A stretch of 64,000 nucleotides of DNA from Salinicoccus roseus (GTDB lineage Bacteria; Bacillota; Bacilli; Staphylococcales; Salinicoccaceae): contig NZ_RKQJ01000001.1 in NCBI RefSeq assembly GCF_003814515.1, positions 1,240,001-1,304,000 of the forward strand. The letters run 5' to 3'. Positions 19,891 to 29,069 of this stretch are shown in pieces. Position numbers and translations under genes: made by a program. The notes beneath the pieces were generated by a model. The model had not been told where the DNA came from and did no database searches. It saw nothing but the letters and a program-made list of their open reading frames with translations. The stretch's first letter is position 1, and every line of letters begins with the position of its first letter.

Positions 19891-20480
19891 TAGGATTCCT
19901 CCTTGACGTAGTTAGTATAATCGTTGATCAGATTCTGTTCCACTTCGCCGACATATGCCCTGATGATTTCACCTTCACCATCCACAAAGAATGTGGTGGG
20001 CATGAGATGGATGTTATACGATTCGATGGATTCAGCCTCATCAGCAAACTCGAATACCGGATATGCCACTTCGAACTCCTCCAAAAAGGCATCCCTGTTC
20101 GAAGGCTTATCGTCCACATTGATGCCGACGATGGCGACCGGCTCGTCTTTTTTCCCTTCATGGAAAGCATTCAGTTCCGGCGTCTCCCTGCGGCATGGAT
20201 CACACCAGGAAGCGAAGAAATTGATGACGGTCACCTCGTTCGATCTGATGATCGACTCAAGGGAATCCTCATCATTGCGGAGGCCCTTCATCGGCTCACC
20301 GAGGATGTTCATGCCGACGGCATGATGGTTGTCACGCCCTTCAGAATCCTGAAGCGTCTGGAGGGACTGCTCCTTGAGCCCCTCTTCCGACATATTCACA
20401 ACAGCTGCAATACCTGCACCGACAAAGAAGAAGAACACTGCCAACAATAAAATTATGATTATATTTTTCGTTTTCATCAT
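19890..20480 (-). CDS. TlpA/ResA-like membrane-anchored thioredoxin
   Basis: A 196-residue protein with one N-terminal membrane anchor (residues about 5-28), then a thioredoxin fold with WCDPC (cysteines 93 and 96) and a cis-proline near LMPTTFFVDGEGEII. The domain lies outside the membrane, where ResA-like proteins reduce apocytochrome c or other thiols. A c-type cytochrome is encoded about 2 kb away, which is a plausible but unproven client. It starts the group with the HD gene and csbA. Confidence 0.87.
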   Translation of the reverse strand: MMKTKNIIIILLLAVFFFFVGAGIAAVVNMSEEGLKEQSLQTLQDSEGRDNHHAVGMNILGEPMKGLRNDEDSLESIIRSNEVTVINFFASWCDPCRRETPELNAFHEGKKDEPVAIVGINVDDKPSNRDAFLEEFEVAYPVFEFADEAESIESYNIHLMPTTFFVDGEGEIIRAYVGEVEQNLINDYTNYVKEES

Positions 20481-20551
20481 TCAACATACCTTATGATTTA
20501 TTTAGATTAGTTTAACATAATAGGTCTCTGCTTACATTGTTTTAAGCATGC

Positions 20552-20578
20552 AAAAAAGGTCAGAACAAAGTTCTGACC
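20552..20578 (-). terminator. Terminator of the LysM-NlpC/P60 gene
   Basis: A 9-bp stem GGTCAGAAC/GTTCTGACC with a 3-base loop is followed on the minus strand by six T, 17 bases after the stop. Confidence 0.92.
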
Positions 20579-20595
20579 CTGTAGATTCATATATA

Positions 20596-21726
20596 TTAGT
20601 ATCTGAAGTATCCGTCTATCGTACCATTCACATAACTTACAGCACGTTGTCCGACACCTTCGGAAGGGTTGAGTGCATCAACCATCTGGCCGTTTCCGAT
20701 GTAGATTCCGACGTGGGAACCACCGTTGAAGAATACAAGGTCGCCAGGCTGTGGATTGGATACCTGGGTGCCTGCCGCCATCTGAGCTGCAGCTGTTCTT
20801 GGAATGCTCTTGCCTTTATACGCCTGCATGAACTGCTGTGTCAGTGCCGAGCAGTCCACTACTGAAGCAGAGTTTCCACCATAAACATATGATTTGCCTG
20901 CCGCTACGGAGTGGGCAACGGATGCCGCATTCCCACCGCCAGTAGAAACTTGCTGGGATTGTGCCTGTTGAGCTTGCTGCTCCTGTGCTTCTGCCTGCTC
21001 TGCTTCACGTTGCTGGATTCTTTCCTGACGCTCAGCTTCTGCCTGTTCAGCCGCTCTCTGCTCTGCTTCTGCCTGTTCAGCCGCTCTCTGCTCTGCCGCT
21101 GCCTGTTCAGCCGCTCTCTGCTCTGCCGCTGCCTGTTCAGCTGCCTGGTTGTCATTTTGTGCAGCTGCTGGTGCAGAAGGCTGGTCCTGTTCAGTCTCTT
21201 CAACTGCTGGTGCTTCTTCCACGACTTCAGCCTGCTCTTCTTCGACTGCCGGTGCTTCTTCCACGACTTCACTCTGCTCTTCAACTGCTGGCGCTTCCTG
21301 TACTGCTGGCGCTTCTTCGACGGTTTCAGTAGCCGGTGCCGCGCTTGCAGCTACAATCAATGTTTTGCCTGCATAGATCATATCTGTAGAAAGATTATTC
21401 CACTCCATGATCTTCTGATAGTCTACATCGAACTTCTGTCCGATTTCAAAAAGCGTGTCACCGGATTTGATGACGTATGTACCGTCATTTTCCTGAGCAT
21501 CTTCTTCTGAAGGTTCTGCATCGACTTCAAGTACATCTCCTGGAACAATGAGATCTCCGGAAAGTTCATTGACTTCTTTAAGAGTGGAGACGGATGTGCC
21601 GCTTTCATTTGCAAGGCTCCATAGTGTATCTCCACTCTCTACCGTGTACTCTGCTGCTGATATATTGTGTGACGCGATCCCTGTAAGTGCTGTAACTGTT
21701 GCTACTGACAGTAGTGTCTTCTTCAT
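20596..21726 (-). CDS. Secreted cell-wall hydrolase, two LysM domains plus NlpC/P60 (C40) domain
   Basis: A 376-residue exported protein. The signal peptide is residues 1-25. LysM domains lie at about 26-69 and 84-126. A low-complexity linker at 130-262 consists of VEEAPAVEE and AEQ(R/A)A(A/E) repeats. The NlpC/P60 peptidase spans about 263-376, with catalytic Cys292 (VVDCSALTQQF) and His338 (GGSHVGIYIG). Such enzymes cut peptidoglycan stem peptides during growth or separation. A WalR box upstream supports this role. It has its own promoter and terminator. Confidence 0.93.
   Translation of the reverse strand: MKKTLLSVATVTALTGIASHNISAAEYTVESGDTLWSLANESGTSVSTLKEVNELSGDLIVPGDVLEVDAEPSEEDAQENDGTYVIKSGDTLFEIGQKFDVDYQKIMEWNNLSTDMIYAGKTLIVAASAAPATETVEEAPAVQEAPAVEEQSEVVEEAPAVEEEQAEVVEEAPAVEETEQDQPSAPAAAQNDNQAAEQAAAEQRAAEQAAAEQRAAEQAEAEQRAAEQAEAERQERIQQREAEQAEAQEQQAQQAQSQQVSTGGGNAASVAHSVAAGKSYVYGGNSASVVDCSALTQQFMQAYKGKSIPRTAAAQMAAGTQVSNPQPGDLVFFNGGSHVGIYIGNGQMVDALNPSEGVGQRAVSYVNGTIDGYFRY
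21031..21132 (-). repeat. In-frame 30-bp tandem repeats in the wall-hydrolase linker
   Basis: Three and a half near-identical 30-base units encode AEQRAAEQA(A/E), residues about 199-232. Units differ by one or two bases (GCA/GAA exchanges). Multiples of three keep the frame, so copy number could vary among strains. Confidence 0.85.
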
Positions 21727-21851
21727 AATAAGTAAATCCTCCTAATTTCTTTTGAACCTTAATTGATGTTTCATTGTTTATATATGTCCCCGACCGGGTA
21801 ATTTTCTAATGTTAGTTTGTCTTTAGGCATGTCCTTTTGACTACGGTGCAC

Positions 21852-21901
21852 ACTATAGCACACAAAAATTGCTTTATGGGCATTTGTAATTGACTTGTAA
21901 T
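21852..21901 (-). promoter_or_regulatory. Promoter of the wall hydrolase with WalR (YycF) box
   Basis: TGTAAT-TGACT-TGTAAT at 21885-21901 (plus strand) is an exact match to the WalR direct repeat TGTWAH-N5-TGTWAH. It lies 27 bases upstream of an extended -10 box, TGC-TATAGT (minus strand, -10 at 21852-21857), with no good -35 box, as expected for an activated promoter. The transcript would have a 5' leader of about 120 bases; I see no known riboswitch in it. Confidence 0.8.
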
Positions 21902-21961
21902 GTAAACGAAATGAGGGGAATGGACTGTAATATGCAGTATCACCCACCCCCAAACAAAAAT

Positions 21962-21994
21962 AAAACAGGCTGAGCCCCATGCCCAGCCTGTTTT
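21962..21994 (-). terminator. Terminator of the cytochrome c gene
   Basis: An 11-bp stem (AAAACAGGCTG and complement) with an 11-base loop and T-rich sequence on both sides lies about 65 bases after the cytochrome gene. The 333 bases between the two genes hold this hairpin, the WalR box, the promoter and the leader of the wall hydrolase; I see no gene there. Confidence 0.85.
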
Positions 21995-22059
21995 CGCTAT
22001 TTTTATGGATATTCAATTGATGCATTTCTTTCTCTTATTGAAGTGTCATTGTAATATTT

Positions 22060-22479
22060 CTATTCACCGGTCTGAGTGGACAGCCATTGAACAAGAGCAT
22101 CCAGTTCCTCTTCATCACTTACCAGTCCGGATGGCATGCCGTTCCCGCCCTCTTCGATCGTAGTGCGGATTTCATCCTCTGAAAGGCGGCTGCCTACATC
22201 CGTCAATGCCGGACCGCTCGCACCTTCCAGGTCTTCACCGTGGCAGCTCATGCAGTTGTTCTGCTGGAATGCTTCCTGTGCAAGCTCGGAATCGCCGGCA
22301 TCTGCACTGTCGGACTCCTCAGTACTTTCCTCGGTCTCCTCTTCGGTGCTCTCTTCCATTGTCGTCTCTTCAGTTGTTGCTTCATCAGTAGCCTCTTCTG
22401 AATCTCCACCGGAATCTCCGCCACAAGCACCAAGTACAAGCACCATCGCAAAACTCATAAGTAACCAGAACTTTTTCAT
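22060..22479 (-). CDS. Lipoprotein cytochrome c (c-551/CccB-like)
   Basis: A 139-residue lipoprotein. Signal and lipobox VLGAC give Cys19. An acidic linker at about 21-63 leads to a class I cytochrome c domain with haem motif CMSCH at 76-80 and a candidate Met ligand at 115 (GGNGMPSGL). It would carry electrons on the outer membrane face, probably to a terminal oxidase. The very acidic linker suits a halophile. A SigB-type promoter stands 36 bases before the start and a terminator follows. Confidence 0.9.
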   Translation of the reverse strand: MKKFWLLMSFAMVLVLGACGGDSGGDSEEATDEATTEETTMEESTEEETEESTEESDSADAGDSELAQEAFQQNNCMSCHGEDLEGASGPALTDVGSRLSEDEIRTTIEEGGNGMPSGLVSDEEELDALVQWLSTQTGE

Positions 22480-22521
22480 CAGCCTGTCTCCTTTACCAAT
22501 ATAATTGTTTATATTAGCTCC

Positions 22522-22548
22522 ATACCCCGGGGCATTGAGTACTTAAAC
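22522..22548 (-). promoter_or_regulatory. SigB-type promoter of the cytochrome c gene
   Basis: Minus strand GTTTAA (22543-22548), 15 bases, GGGTAT (22522-22527). Both hexamers match the general-stress sigma factor consensus GTTTAA-N12-15-GGGTAT exactly. No SigA-type promoter of similar quality is seen beside it. Confidence 0.75.
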
Positions 22549-22631
22549 ACCATTTTCGGATGTTGGGGCAGAATTATGAATTTTCTAAAGTCTGCCTAGA
22601 GCAATCCAATGAAGTTTTCTGGCCATAAAAA

Positions 22632-22655
22632 ATGTTCCCCCAACCGGGGGAACAT
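22632..22655 (-). terminator. prfB terminator
   Basis: A 10-bp stem ATGTTCCCCC/GGGGGAACAT with a 4-base loop, then TTTTTT on the minus strand. It begins 6 bases after the prfB stop. Confidence 0.94.
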
Positions 22656-22661
22656 GATTCA

Positions 22662-23775
22662 TCATCCTTCATCATCCATCGTCATTCGGAGATAGGCATC
22701 GATGAACGGACCGATATCACCGTCCATGACCTTGTCGGTGTTTCCGACCTCCATATTCGTACGATGGTCCTTCACCATCGAATAGGGGTGGAAGACGTAG
22801 GAGCGTATTTGGCTGCCCCATCCGATCTCCTTCTGTTCACCCTTGATGGCATCGATCTCTGCCCGCTGCTCCTCAAGTTCCCTCTGATACAGTTTGGACT
22901 TCAGCATCGTCATCGCCTGGTCGCGGTTTTTGATCTGTGACCGCTCATTCTGGCATGTCACGACAATGCCGGTCGGATGGTGGGTGATCCGTACTGCAGA
23001 GTCGGTCGTATTGACGTGCTGCCCGCCGGCGCCGCTTGCTCGGTAGGTGTCGACGCTGATCTCTTCAGGCTTCACTTCGATCTTGATGTCCTGGTTCTCA
23101 AACTGCGGTGTAACTTCACATGAAACGAATGAAGTATGCCGTCTGCCTGATGAATCGAAAGGCGAGATGCGCACCAGGCGGTGCACGCCCTTCTCGGCCT
23201 TCAGCAGCCCGTAGCTGTTGAGGCCCTTGATCAGCAGCGCGACACTTTTGACACCTGCTTCGTCTCCGGCCTGGTAATCGAGCGTTTCGACTTTGAAGCC
23301 CTGCTGATCGGCATAGCGCTGGTACATGCGCAGCAGCATCTCCGCCCAATCCTGGGATTCGGTGCCGCCGGCGCCGGGATGAAGTTCAAGTATCGCATTC
23401 AATCCATCATGCTCGTTGTTCAGGAGCATATTGAGTTCGAATGCCTGGATCTGGGCGCGCACCTGGGACACATTCTCTTCCAGCGTACGGTACATGTCTT
23501 CATCGTTTTCCTCTTTAAGCAGCTCATATGAAACCTCAATATCCTCGACGGCTGCTTCAATGTTGTGGAATTCATCGACGACTTTTTTCAGGTTGTTGTT
23601 GCTGTCGATGACCTGCTGCGCCTCCTCCTGGTTGTCCCAGAAGCCAGGGTCGGTCATCCTTTCTTCATACTCCCTGATCTGGATCTCTTTTTCCTCTAAG
23701 TCAAAGAGACCCCCTGAAGTCATCAAGTTTCCCGTGCATGTCACCAATGAAATTCCTTATCTCATACAATTCCAT
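22662..23775 (-). CDS. prfB: Peptide chain release factor 2 (programmed +1 frameshift)
   Basis: RF2 reads UGA and UAA stops. Frame one runs from ATG 23775 for 24 codons ([20 protein letters not shown]...) to an in-frame TGA at 23701-23703. Translation then continues in the +1 frame from GAC 23702 to 22662, giving 370 residues in total. The body carries the SPF anticodon-like motif ([14 protein letters not shown]) and the catalytic GGQ ([15 protein letters not shown]). The gene is annotated as one span; the true CDS joins 23704-23775 and 22662-23702. It follows secA by 17 bases and is probably read from the secA transcript. Confidence 0.97.
23700..23715 (-). promoter_or_regulatory. prfB autoregulatory frameshift site
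   Basis: The minus strand reads AGGGGG-TCT-CTT-TGA-C. An internal Shine-Dalgarno sequence (23710-23715) lies just before CTT-TGA-C, the classical slippery stop at codon 25. When RF2 is scarce the ribosome slips +1 and makes full-length RF2. Confidence 0.96.
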
Positions 23776-23792
23776 AAATATCCCTCTTTCAT

Positions 23793-26315
23793 CTATTTTC
23801 CATGACAATTCTTGTATTTCTTCCCTGAACCGCATGGGCATGGGTCGTTGCGGCCGACTTTCATTTCTTTCTTGGCCGGCTCTTTCTTCACTTTCTCCTT
23901 GCTGTCTCCGGCATGCATCTCACCTTTGTCGATGACCTGCTCGCGCCGGATCTCTTCGTCTGACTTCACTTCAGTCTTCATCACATACTTCGCCGTATCG
24001 TCCTCGATGGATACAAGCATGTCCTCAAACATCTGGAGCCCTTCATTCTGATACTCCCGGAGCGGGTTGATCTGCCCATAGGACCGGAGGTGTATGCCTG
24101 TCCTGAGCTGGTCCATGCTGTCGATGTGCTCGACCCACTTCTGGTCGATCGTCCGCAGCATCATCATGCGCTCGAACAGCCTCATCTTGTCGGCACCCAG
24201 CCGCTCTTCCTTCTCAGCGAGTTCATGCTCAATCTTTTCGAGGATGAGTGGAACGATCTCTTCACTTTCCTTGCCTCTGACATCCCCAACTTCAATTGAT
24301 TCTTCAGTCAGGTACATGTCTTCCACCGTCTTGATGAACTGCTCGTAGTCCCTCAGTTCCTCATCTTCAAGTATATAATAGTTCGTCGTACGTTCTACAG
24401 AAGATTCGATCATCCCCATGAGCTGCTCGCGTACATCTTCCTTGTCGATGATCTCATTTCTTTCTTCGTAGATGATCTCCCTCTGCCGCCTCAATACATC
24501 ATCATATTCAAGCAGTTTCTTCCGGGAGTCGAAGTTGTTCCCTTCGACGCGTTTCTGTGCAGACTCGACTGCCCTGGCGATCATTTTGGAGGTCAGTTCC
24601 TCCTCTGCCATGCCCAGACGCTGCATCGTGCTCTGCATACGTTCGGAACCGAACCGTCTCATCAGGTCATCTTCAAGTGATAGGTAGAATGTACTGATAC
24701 CGACATCACCTTGACGTCCGGCACGCCCACGGAGCTGGTCGTCTATACGCCGGGACTCGTGACGTTCAGTACCGATGACGGCGAGCCCGCCGACTTCTTT
24801 GACGCCTTCACCGAGTTTGATGTCCGTCCCACGTCCGGCCATGTTGGTCGCGATCGTCACAGCGCCTTTCTTGCCGGCGTTTGCAATGATTTCCGCTTCC
24901 CTTTCGTGGTTCTTCGCATTGAGCACATTATGCCGGATGCCTTTCTTGCGCAGCATTTCCGAGATGTACTCGCTTGTCTCGACGGCGACTGTACCGATGA
25001 GCACCGGCTGGCCCTGGCGGTACCTTTCCACCACTTCATCGATGACATGCTTGAACTTGTATTCCTTCGTCGAATAGATCTTATCTGTACGATCGGTTCT
25101 GGCGATCGGTTTGTTCGTTGGGATCATGGTGACCTTCATATTGTATATGTTGAGGAATTCTTCCTCTTCCGTTTTCGCTGTACCCGTCATACCCGACAGC
25201 TTATTGAACTGCCTGAAGAAGTTCTGGAAAGTGATGGAGGCCATCGTCTTGGACTCGTTCTGGATGTCCATACCTTCCTTGGCTTCGATCGCCTGGTGCA
25301 GACCATCCGAGAAGCGGCGCCCCTTCATCTTACGGCCGGTGAACTGGTCGACGATGACGATCTTTTCGTCTTCCACGACGTAGTCGATGTCACGCTGCAT
25401 GGAGAAATGCGCCTTCAGCGCCTGATTGATGTGGTGCAGGAGGTTCACGTGCTTCACATCATAGAGGTTTTCCACCTTGAACCATTTCTCCGCCTTCTCC
25501 ATCCCTTCGTCGTTGAGCTGGATGTTCTTCGTCTTGACGTCATACGTGAAATCCTCATCTTCCTTGAGCATTTTGACGAAGGCATTCGCCTGGATGTACT
25601 GTGTATTGGACTGGTCCGCCTTGCCTGAAATGATGAGCGGTGTACGCGCTTCGTCTATGAGGATCGAGTCGACCTCATCGATGATGGCATAGTTCAGGCC
25701 TCTGAGCACCCGGTCCCTCCTGTAGGTGACCATGTTGTCCCTCAAGTAGTCGAAACCGAGCTCGTTGTTCGTCGTATAGGTTATGTCCGCAGCAAATGCC
25801 TCACGCTTCTCCTCGCTGTTCTTTGCATTGAGGTTCAGTCCTACGCTGAGGCCGAGGAAATTATACAGTACCGACATTTCCTCCATCTGCGTGGCAGAAA
25901 GGTATTCGTTGACCGTGATGACATGGACGCCCTTTCCGGTCAGGGCATTCAGATAGACCGGCATCGTCGCAGTGAGGGTCTTACCTTCACCCGTCTTCAT
26001 CTCGGCGATGTCCCCTTTGTGGAGGGTCACCCCGCCCATGATCTGAACAGGATAGGGTTCCAGCCCCAACGTGCGCTTTGAGGCTTCCCGCACCGTCGCA
26101 AAGGCTTCAGGGAGGATGTCATCCAACATCTTCTCCTGCTGCTTCTCATCTTTGGCTTCGCCAAGCTTTTCCTTGAATTCATCGGTCTTCACCCTGAGCT
26201 GCTCATCGCTCAACTTGGCGAAATCCTCTTTATATTCCTCTACTTTATCAGCAACTTTACGGAGTGATTTCAGCTCCCGTTTATTGCCGTCGTAGATCTT
26301 ATCCAAAATACCCAT
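23793..26315 (-). CDS. secA: Preprotein translocase ATPase SecA
   Basis: An 840-residue motor of the Sec pathway. Walker A lies in [12 protein letters not shown] near residue 100, followed by the DEAD-like motif [12 protein letters not shown]. Helicase motif VI is GRAGRQGD. The C-terminal zinc/SecB-type tail is [17 protein letters not shown]. Length is normal for the housekeeping SecA1; no second secA is in the window. It sits between hpf and prfB as in other staphylococci. Confidence 0.98.
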   Translation of the reverse strand: MGILDKIYDGNKRELKSLRKVADKVEEYKEDFAKLSDEQLRVKTDEFKEKLGEAKDEKQQEKMLDDILPEAFATVREASKRTLGLEPYPVQIMGGVTLHKGDIAEMKTGEGKTLTATMPVYLNALTGKGVHVITVNEYLSATQMEEMSVLYNFLGLSVGLNLNAKNSEEKREAFAADITYTTNNELGFDYLRDNMVTYRRDRVLRGLNYAIIDEVDSILIDEARTPLIISGKADQSNTQYIQANAFVKMLKEDEDFTYDVKTKNIQLNDEGMEKAEKWFKVENLYDVKHVNLLHHINQALKAHFSMQRDIDYVVEDEKIVIVDQFTGRKMKGRRFSDGLHQAIEAKEGMDIQNESKTMASITFQNFFRQFNKLSGMTGTAKTEEEEFLNIYNMKVTMIPTNKPIARTDRTDKIYSTKEYKFKHVIDEVVERYRQGQPVLIGTVAVETSEYISEMLRKKGIRHNVLNAKNHEREAEIIANAGKKGAVTIATNMAGRGTDIKLGEGVKEVGGLAVIGTERHESRRIDDQLRGRAGRQGDVGISTFYLSLEDDLMRRFGSERMQSTMQRLGMAEEELTSKMIARAVESAQKRVEGNNFDSRKKLLEYDDVLRRQREIIYEERNEIIDKEDVREQLMGMIESSVERTTNYYILEDEELRDYEQFIKTVEDMYLTEESIEVGDVRGKESEEIVPLILEKIEHELAEKEERLGADKMRLFERMMMLRTIDQKWVEHIDSMDQLRTGIHLRSYGQINPLREYQNEGLQMFEDMLVSIEDDTAKYVMKTEVKSDEEIRREQVIDKGEMHAGDSKEKVKKEPAKKEMKVGRNDPCPCGSGKKYKNCHGK

Positions 26316-26402
26316 GGATTTCTCTCCCCCGCTCTATCTCACTGTTAATTCATTTCATAATAATATCATTAAATGGGGTAAAAATAAAATGAACACAATC
26401 AG

Positions 26403-26438
26403 AAGGAGTCCCTGATTGCATGCAATCAGGGACTCCTT
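26403..26438 (-). terminator. hpf terminator (36-bp perfect palindrome)
   Basis: AAGGAGTCCCTGATTGCA followed by its exact complement, with no unpaired centre, lies 24 bases after the hpf stop. The T-tract on the minus strand is loose (TTCTGATTGTGTTCATTTTA), so termination may be partial. Confidence 0.75.
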
Positions 26439-26461
26439 GTAATTATGGATGGAACGCGTCA

Positions 26462-27031
26462 TCAGACGCCTTCATTCGTTTCGATCAGGCCATACTTGCC
26501 GTCGTTGCGTCTGTAGACGATGCTTGTACCTTCCGTTTCCCTATCATTGAAGATGAAGAAGTCATGACCAAGCATATTCATCTGCAGTACCGCCTCTTCA
26601 GAGTCCATCGGCTTCAGCTGGAATTGCTTGGAGCGCACGATATCGATGCCTTCATCGCTCTCCTCTTCCTCTGTACCATTCGCGCCCGCTTCCAGTGCTG
26701 CAAAGAATTCCTGTTCCGGATTCTTTTCCCTGAATTTGCGGTTGATCTTCGTCTTATGCTTTCTGATCTGCCTTTCCAGCTTATCTATTATAAGGTCGAC
26801 AGCTGCATATAGATCATCATGTCTTTCCTCTGCGCGTAGTGTCAGGTCTTTCATAGGGATGGTGATTTCAACTTTGCCCTTCTTGTTGCCGTATGTCTTG
26901 ATGTTGACATGGGCGTGTGTATTTGGAGCATTTGTGAAGTAACGTTCCAGCTTGCCCACTTTCTCCTCTATGTGGCTTCTGATTGCATCTGTCACTTCGA
27001 TATTTTCTCCACGAATTTCACATCTGATCAT
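26462..27031 (-). CDS. hpf: Long-form ribosome hibernation promoting factor
   Basis: A 189-residue protein. Residues 1-100 are the HPF/YfiA ribosome-binding domain ([26 protein letters not shown]), and residues 130-189 are the C-terminal dimerisation domain ([22 protein letters not shown]). The long form makes 100S ribosome dimers in resting cells. ATG 27031 follows AAGGAGGGG; fourteen more upstream codons are open but unsupported. A TATAAT with extended TG lies about 35 bases upstream. Confidence 0.96.
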   Translation of the reverse strand: MIRCEIRGENIEVTDAIRSHIEEKVGKLERYFTNAPNTHAHVNIKTYGNKKGKVEITIPMKDLTLRAEERHDDLYAAVDLIIDKLERQIRKHKTKINRKFREKNPEQEFFAALEAGANGTEEEESDEGIDIVRSKQFQLKPMDSEEAVLQMNMLGHDFFIFNDRETEGTSIVYRRNDGKYGLIETNEGV

Positions 27032-27086
27032 GGTGAAACCCCTCCTTAAGTACGTTATTCTTCCTACTTTCATTATACCAAACTGT

Positions 27087-27755
27087 TCAGGCTTTTGAAA
27101 ACGTTAACACATCGATGATGCCGGGGAAAAAGGTGTATAGTTTCTCCATTGCCTGATGCACCGTCATCCCTGTCGTGTAGATGTCATCGACCAGAAGGAT
27201 ACGCTTGCCTTCAAGATCTTCACGGCGGCAGTTCAGAAGGAATGGATTATCCCTACGGGCCCTCTCTGCCTTTCCAAGTCCGGACTGGCGGCTCCTGGTT
27301 TTCGTTTCGAGAAAAGGGCTGTAAGCCACTCCTTTTGCCTCCAGCACCATGGTCGTCTGGTCATAGCCGCGCTCTTCCATCCTGGCCTTCGAGATGGGTA
27401 TTGGTATGATTACATCATATTCCCTGAAACGGCTGTCGAGAAACATCGCAACCACTTCGGCGAGTGCACAATCACCTGTGAACTTATAGCGGTGGAAAAG
27501 CATTTTTACTGCCCCGTGATAATCGAGCAGACAGGTGATGCTCTCAGGTGGACGGAAGCGGCTGGACAGGAAGCGGCAGTCCAGGCACACCGTTTCATCG
27601 GTCTGCATCAGCCTGTGGCAGAATCCGCAGCGCTTCCCGGCGCGCCATCGGGAGAGTGCATCGCGGCATCCATCACACAGGGGAGCCCTTTTCTTGAACA
27701 GATTGACGATATCCACTTCTTCCTGCATTGCTTCATGACAGTAGTAGCAGATCAT
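27087..27755 (-). CDS. comFC: ComF family protein (phosphoribosyltransferase-like competence protein)
   Basis: A 222-residue protein. The N-terminal zinc ribbon has paired cysteines (CYYC, CDGC, CGFC, CLDC). The C-terminal phosphoribosyltransferase fold has the PRPP-loop sequence [12 protein letters not shown] and the family segment DNPFLLN. ComFC is needed for DNA uptake and interacts with ComFA and DprA. Its ATG overlaps the comFA stop by four bases, so the two are coupled. Sixty bases separate it from the hpf start. Confidence 0.92.
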   Translation of the reverse strand: MICYYCHEAMQEEVDIVNLFKKRAPLCDGCRDALSRWRAGKRCGFCHRLMQTDETVCLDCRFLSSRFRPPESITCLLDYHGAVKMLFHRYKFTGDCALAEVVAMFLDSRFREYDVIIPIPISKARMEERGYDQTTMVLEAKGVAYSPFLETKTRSRQSGLGKAERARRDNPFLLNCRREDLEGKRILLVDDIYTTGMTVHQAMEKLYTFFPGIIDVLTFSKA

Positions 27756-29002
27756 CCTTCCACCCTCCTGCGGTTGAAGTCGTGGATGGTGCTCAGGGTC
27801 TTCCTGATGCTGGCACTCTGATGGTGGGCGATGAACCAGATGCGGCCGACTGGATCCGTCGTCTTCCTCCCTACACGGCCGCACATCTGTATGAGGCTTT
27901 CCGAATTGAACCTTTCCGCATGGATGATTATGGCATCGAGCCGGTCGAATGTGACACCCCGCTCAAGAATCGTCGTCGTCAGCATCACTTCAATCTCCCC
28001 TTTCCGCATCCGCTCCACTTTCCCGCTCCGTTCGGGGTCACCGCTGTGCACCGAGGCGGAGGCTGGAAAATAGGCGCTGATCAGGTCGAAGAGCGTTTCC
28101 ATCATGTGGATTTCCGGCAGGAATATGAGCACCCGCCTTTCTTCTGCAAGTATGGCATCGATCAGCATCATCAATTTTTGGGGAAGACGCCCATGGCCAA
28201 GGTCCCGGGAGACATTATGCCAGACCAGCTTCGGCACTGCCAGATCATGTCCGTGGTACCTTCTCGGCAGTGTAATGACATTATCCCTGCCCACCTCCCG
28301 GATCAGCTGCCGGGAAGGCGTGGCCGTCATGAATATGAAGGAGGCACGGGGTGACGCTGCACGACGGACCACCTGCATGAGCAGCGGATCCTGCGGCAGC
28401 GGGAAGGCATCCGTTTCATCGACGATGATCAGATCGAAGTGTCCGATGAAATTGTACAGTTGATGGATGGTGCATACGGTGAAGTGATGGTTGTACACTT
28501 GCTTGACCCCGTCATGCATGAGGTCGATGTCACTTCCCTTGAATGCCACACAGAGGCGCATATGCACTTCCTTCACCACATCTATCCTCGGGGAGGTGAA
28601 GGCCACATTCAGCCCGTTCATCCGTGCCCATTCGATACTTTCAAAGGTCATCTCCGTCTTGCCGGCCCCAGTCACTGCATGGACCAGCAGGGAGCCGCCC
28701 GTCTTCACCGTTTCAAGGATCCTTTCCGAAGCACGGGTCTGTTGGCTGCTGAGGGTGAAGGAGAGTCCATATGGACTCTCTTCCGCCACCCTTTCAGTGT
28801 CCCGGCATCTAAGCGGGGTGACGCTGTCCGAGCGGCCCAGATTGACGCATTTCATGCAGTAGATGACCACCGACCCATGAAAATCCGCATAGTAAGTGTA
28901 GAAATAACGCCTATCCCTGTTTCCGCAACGGTGGCATAGCGGCGGTTCGGCCTCCACACCTGCAGGTTTGTAGGTGATGTTGCCTGTATGGTCGAGTATC
29001 AT
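27752..29002 (-). CDS. comFA: ComFA, DNA uptake helicase
   Basis: A 416-residue superfamily 2 ATPase. Four cysteines at the N-terminus (CHRCG and CMKC) form the zinc site; Walker A is AVTGAGKTEM and the DEAD-type motif is VDETDAFP. Motif VI appears as QMCGRVGRK. ComFA drives entry of single-stranded DNA during transformation. I choose ATG 29002, seven bases after AAGGAG, over the TTG one codon before. It is paired with comFC. Other competence genes are not in the window. Confidence 0.93.
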   Translation of the reverse strand: MILDHTGNITYKPAGVEAEPPLCHRCGNRDRRYFYTYYADFHGSVVIYCMKCVNLGRSDSVTPLRCRDTERVAEESPYGLSFTLSSQQTRASERILETVKTGGSLLVHAVTGAGKTEMTFESIEWARMNGLNVAFTSPRIDVVKEVHMRLCVAFKGSDIDLMHDGVKQVYNHHFTVCTIHQLYNFIGHFDLIIVDETDAFPLPQDPLLMQVVRRAASPRASFIFMTATPSRQLIREVGRDNVITLPRRYHGHDLAVPKLVWHNVSRDLGHGRLPQKLMMLIDAILAEERRVLIFLPEIHMMETLFDLISAYFPASASVHSGDPERSGKVERMRKGEIEVMLTTTILERGVTFDRLDAIIIHAERFNSESLIQMCGRVGRKTTDPVGRIWFIAHHQSASIRKTLSTIHDFNRRRVEG

Positions 29003-29032
29003 CAATCGGCTCCTTTATTTTGGAATGAAAAA

Positions 29033-29057
29033 GGACGCAGCAAAGAATGCTGCGTCC
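29033..29057 (-). terminator. Terminator of the degV-type gene at 29070
   Basis: A 10-bp stem GGACGCAGCA/TGCTGCGTCC with a 5-base loop, then TTTTT on the minus strand, 12 bases after the stop. Confidence 0.92.
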
Positions 29058-29069
29058 CTGATCTATAGT

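Noticed and set aside
21000-21140. Regular repeats considered as a CRISPR array
   Set aside because: Units are contiguous, in frame and coding; there are no spacers.
21727-21850. Leader of the wall hydrolase considered as a c-di-AMP (ydaO) riboswitch
   Set aside because: Such genes often carry it, but I could not find the conserved core elements in this 120-base leader.
21771-22025. Open frame of 84 codons on the minus strand between the cytochrome and wall-hydrolase genes
   Set aside because: It covers the cytochrome terminator, the WalR box and the promoter, has no ribosome site, and its composition is unlike a protein.
27032-27086. SigB promoter for hpf
   Set aside because: Hpf is stress-controlled in Bacillus, but here the GTTTTC and TGGTAT elements are 16 bases apart and imperfect; the TATAAT with extended TG is a better explanation.
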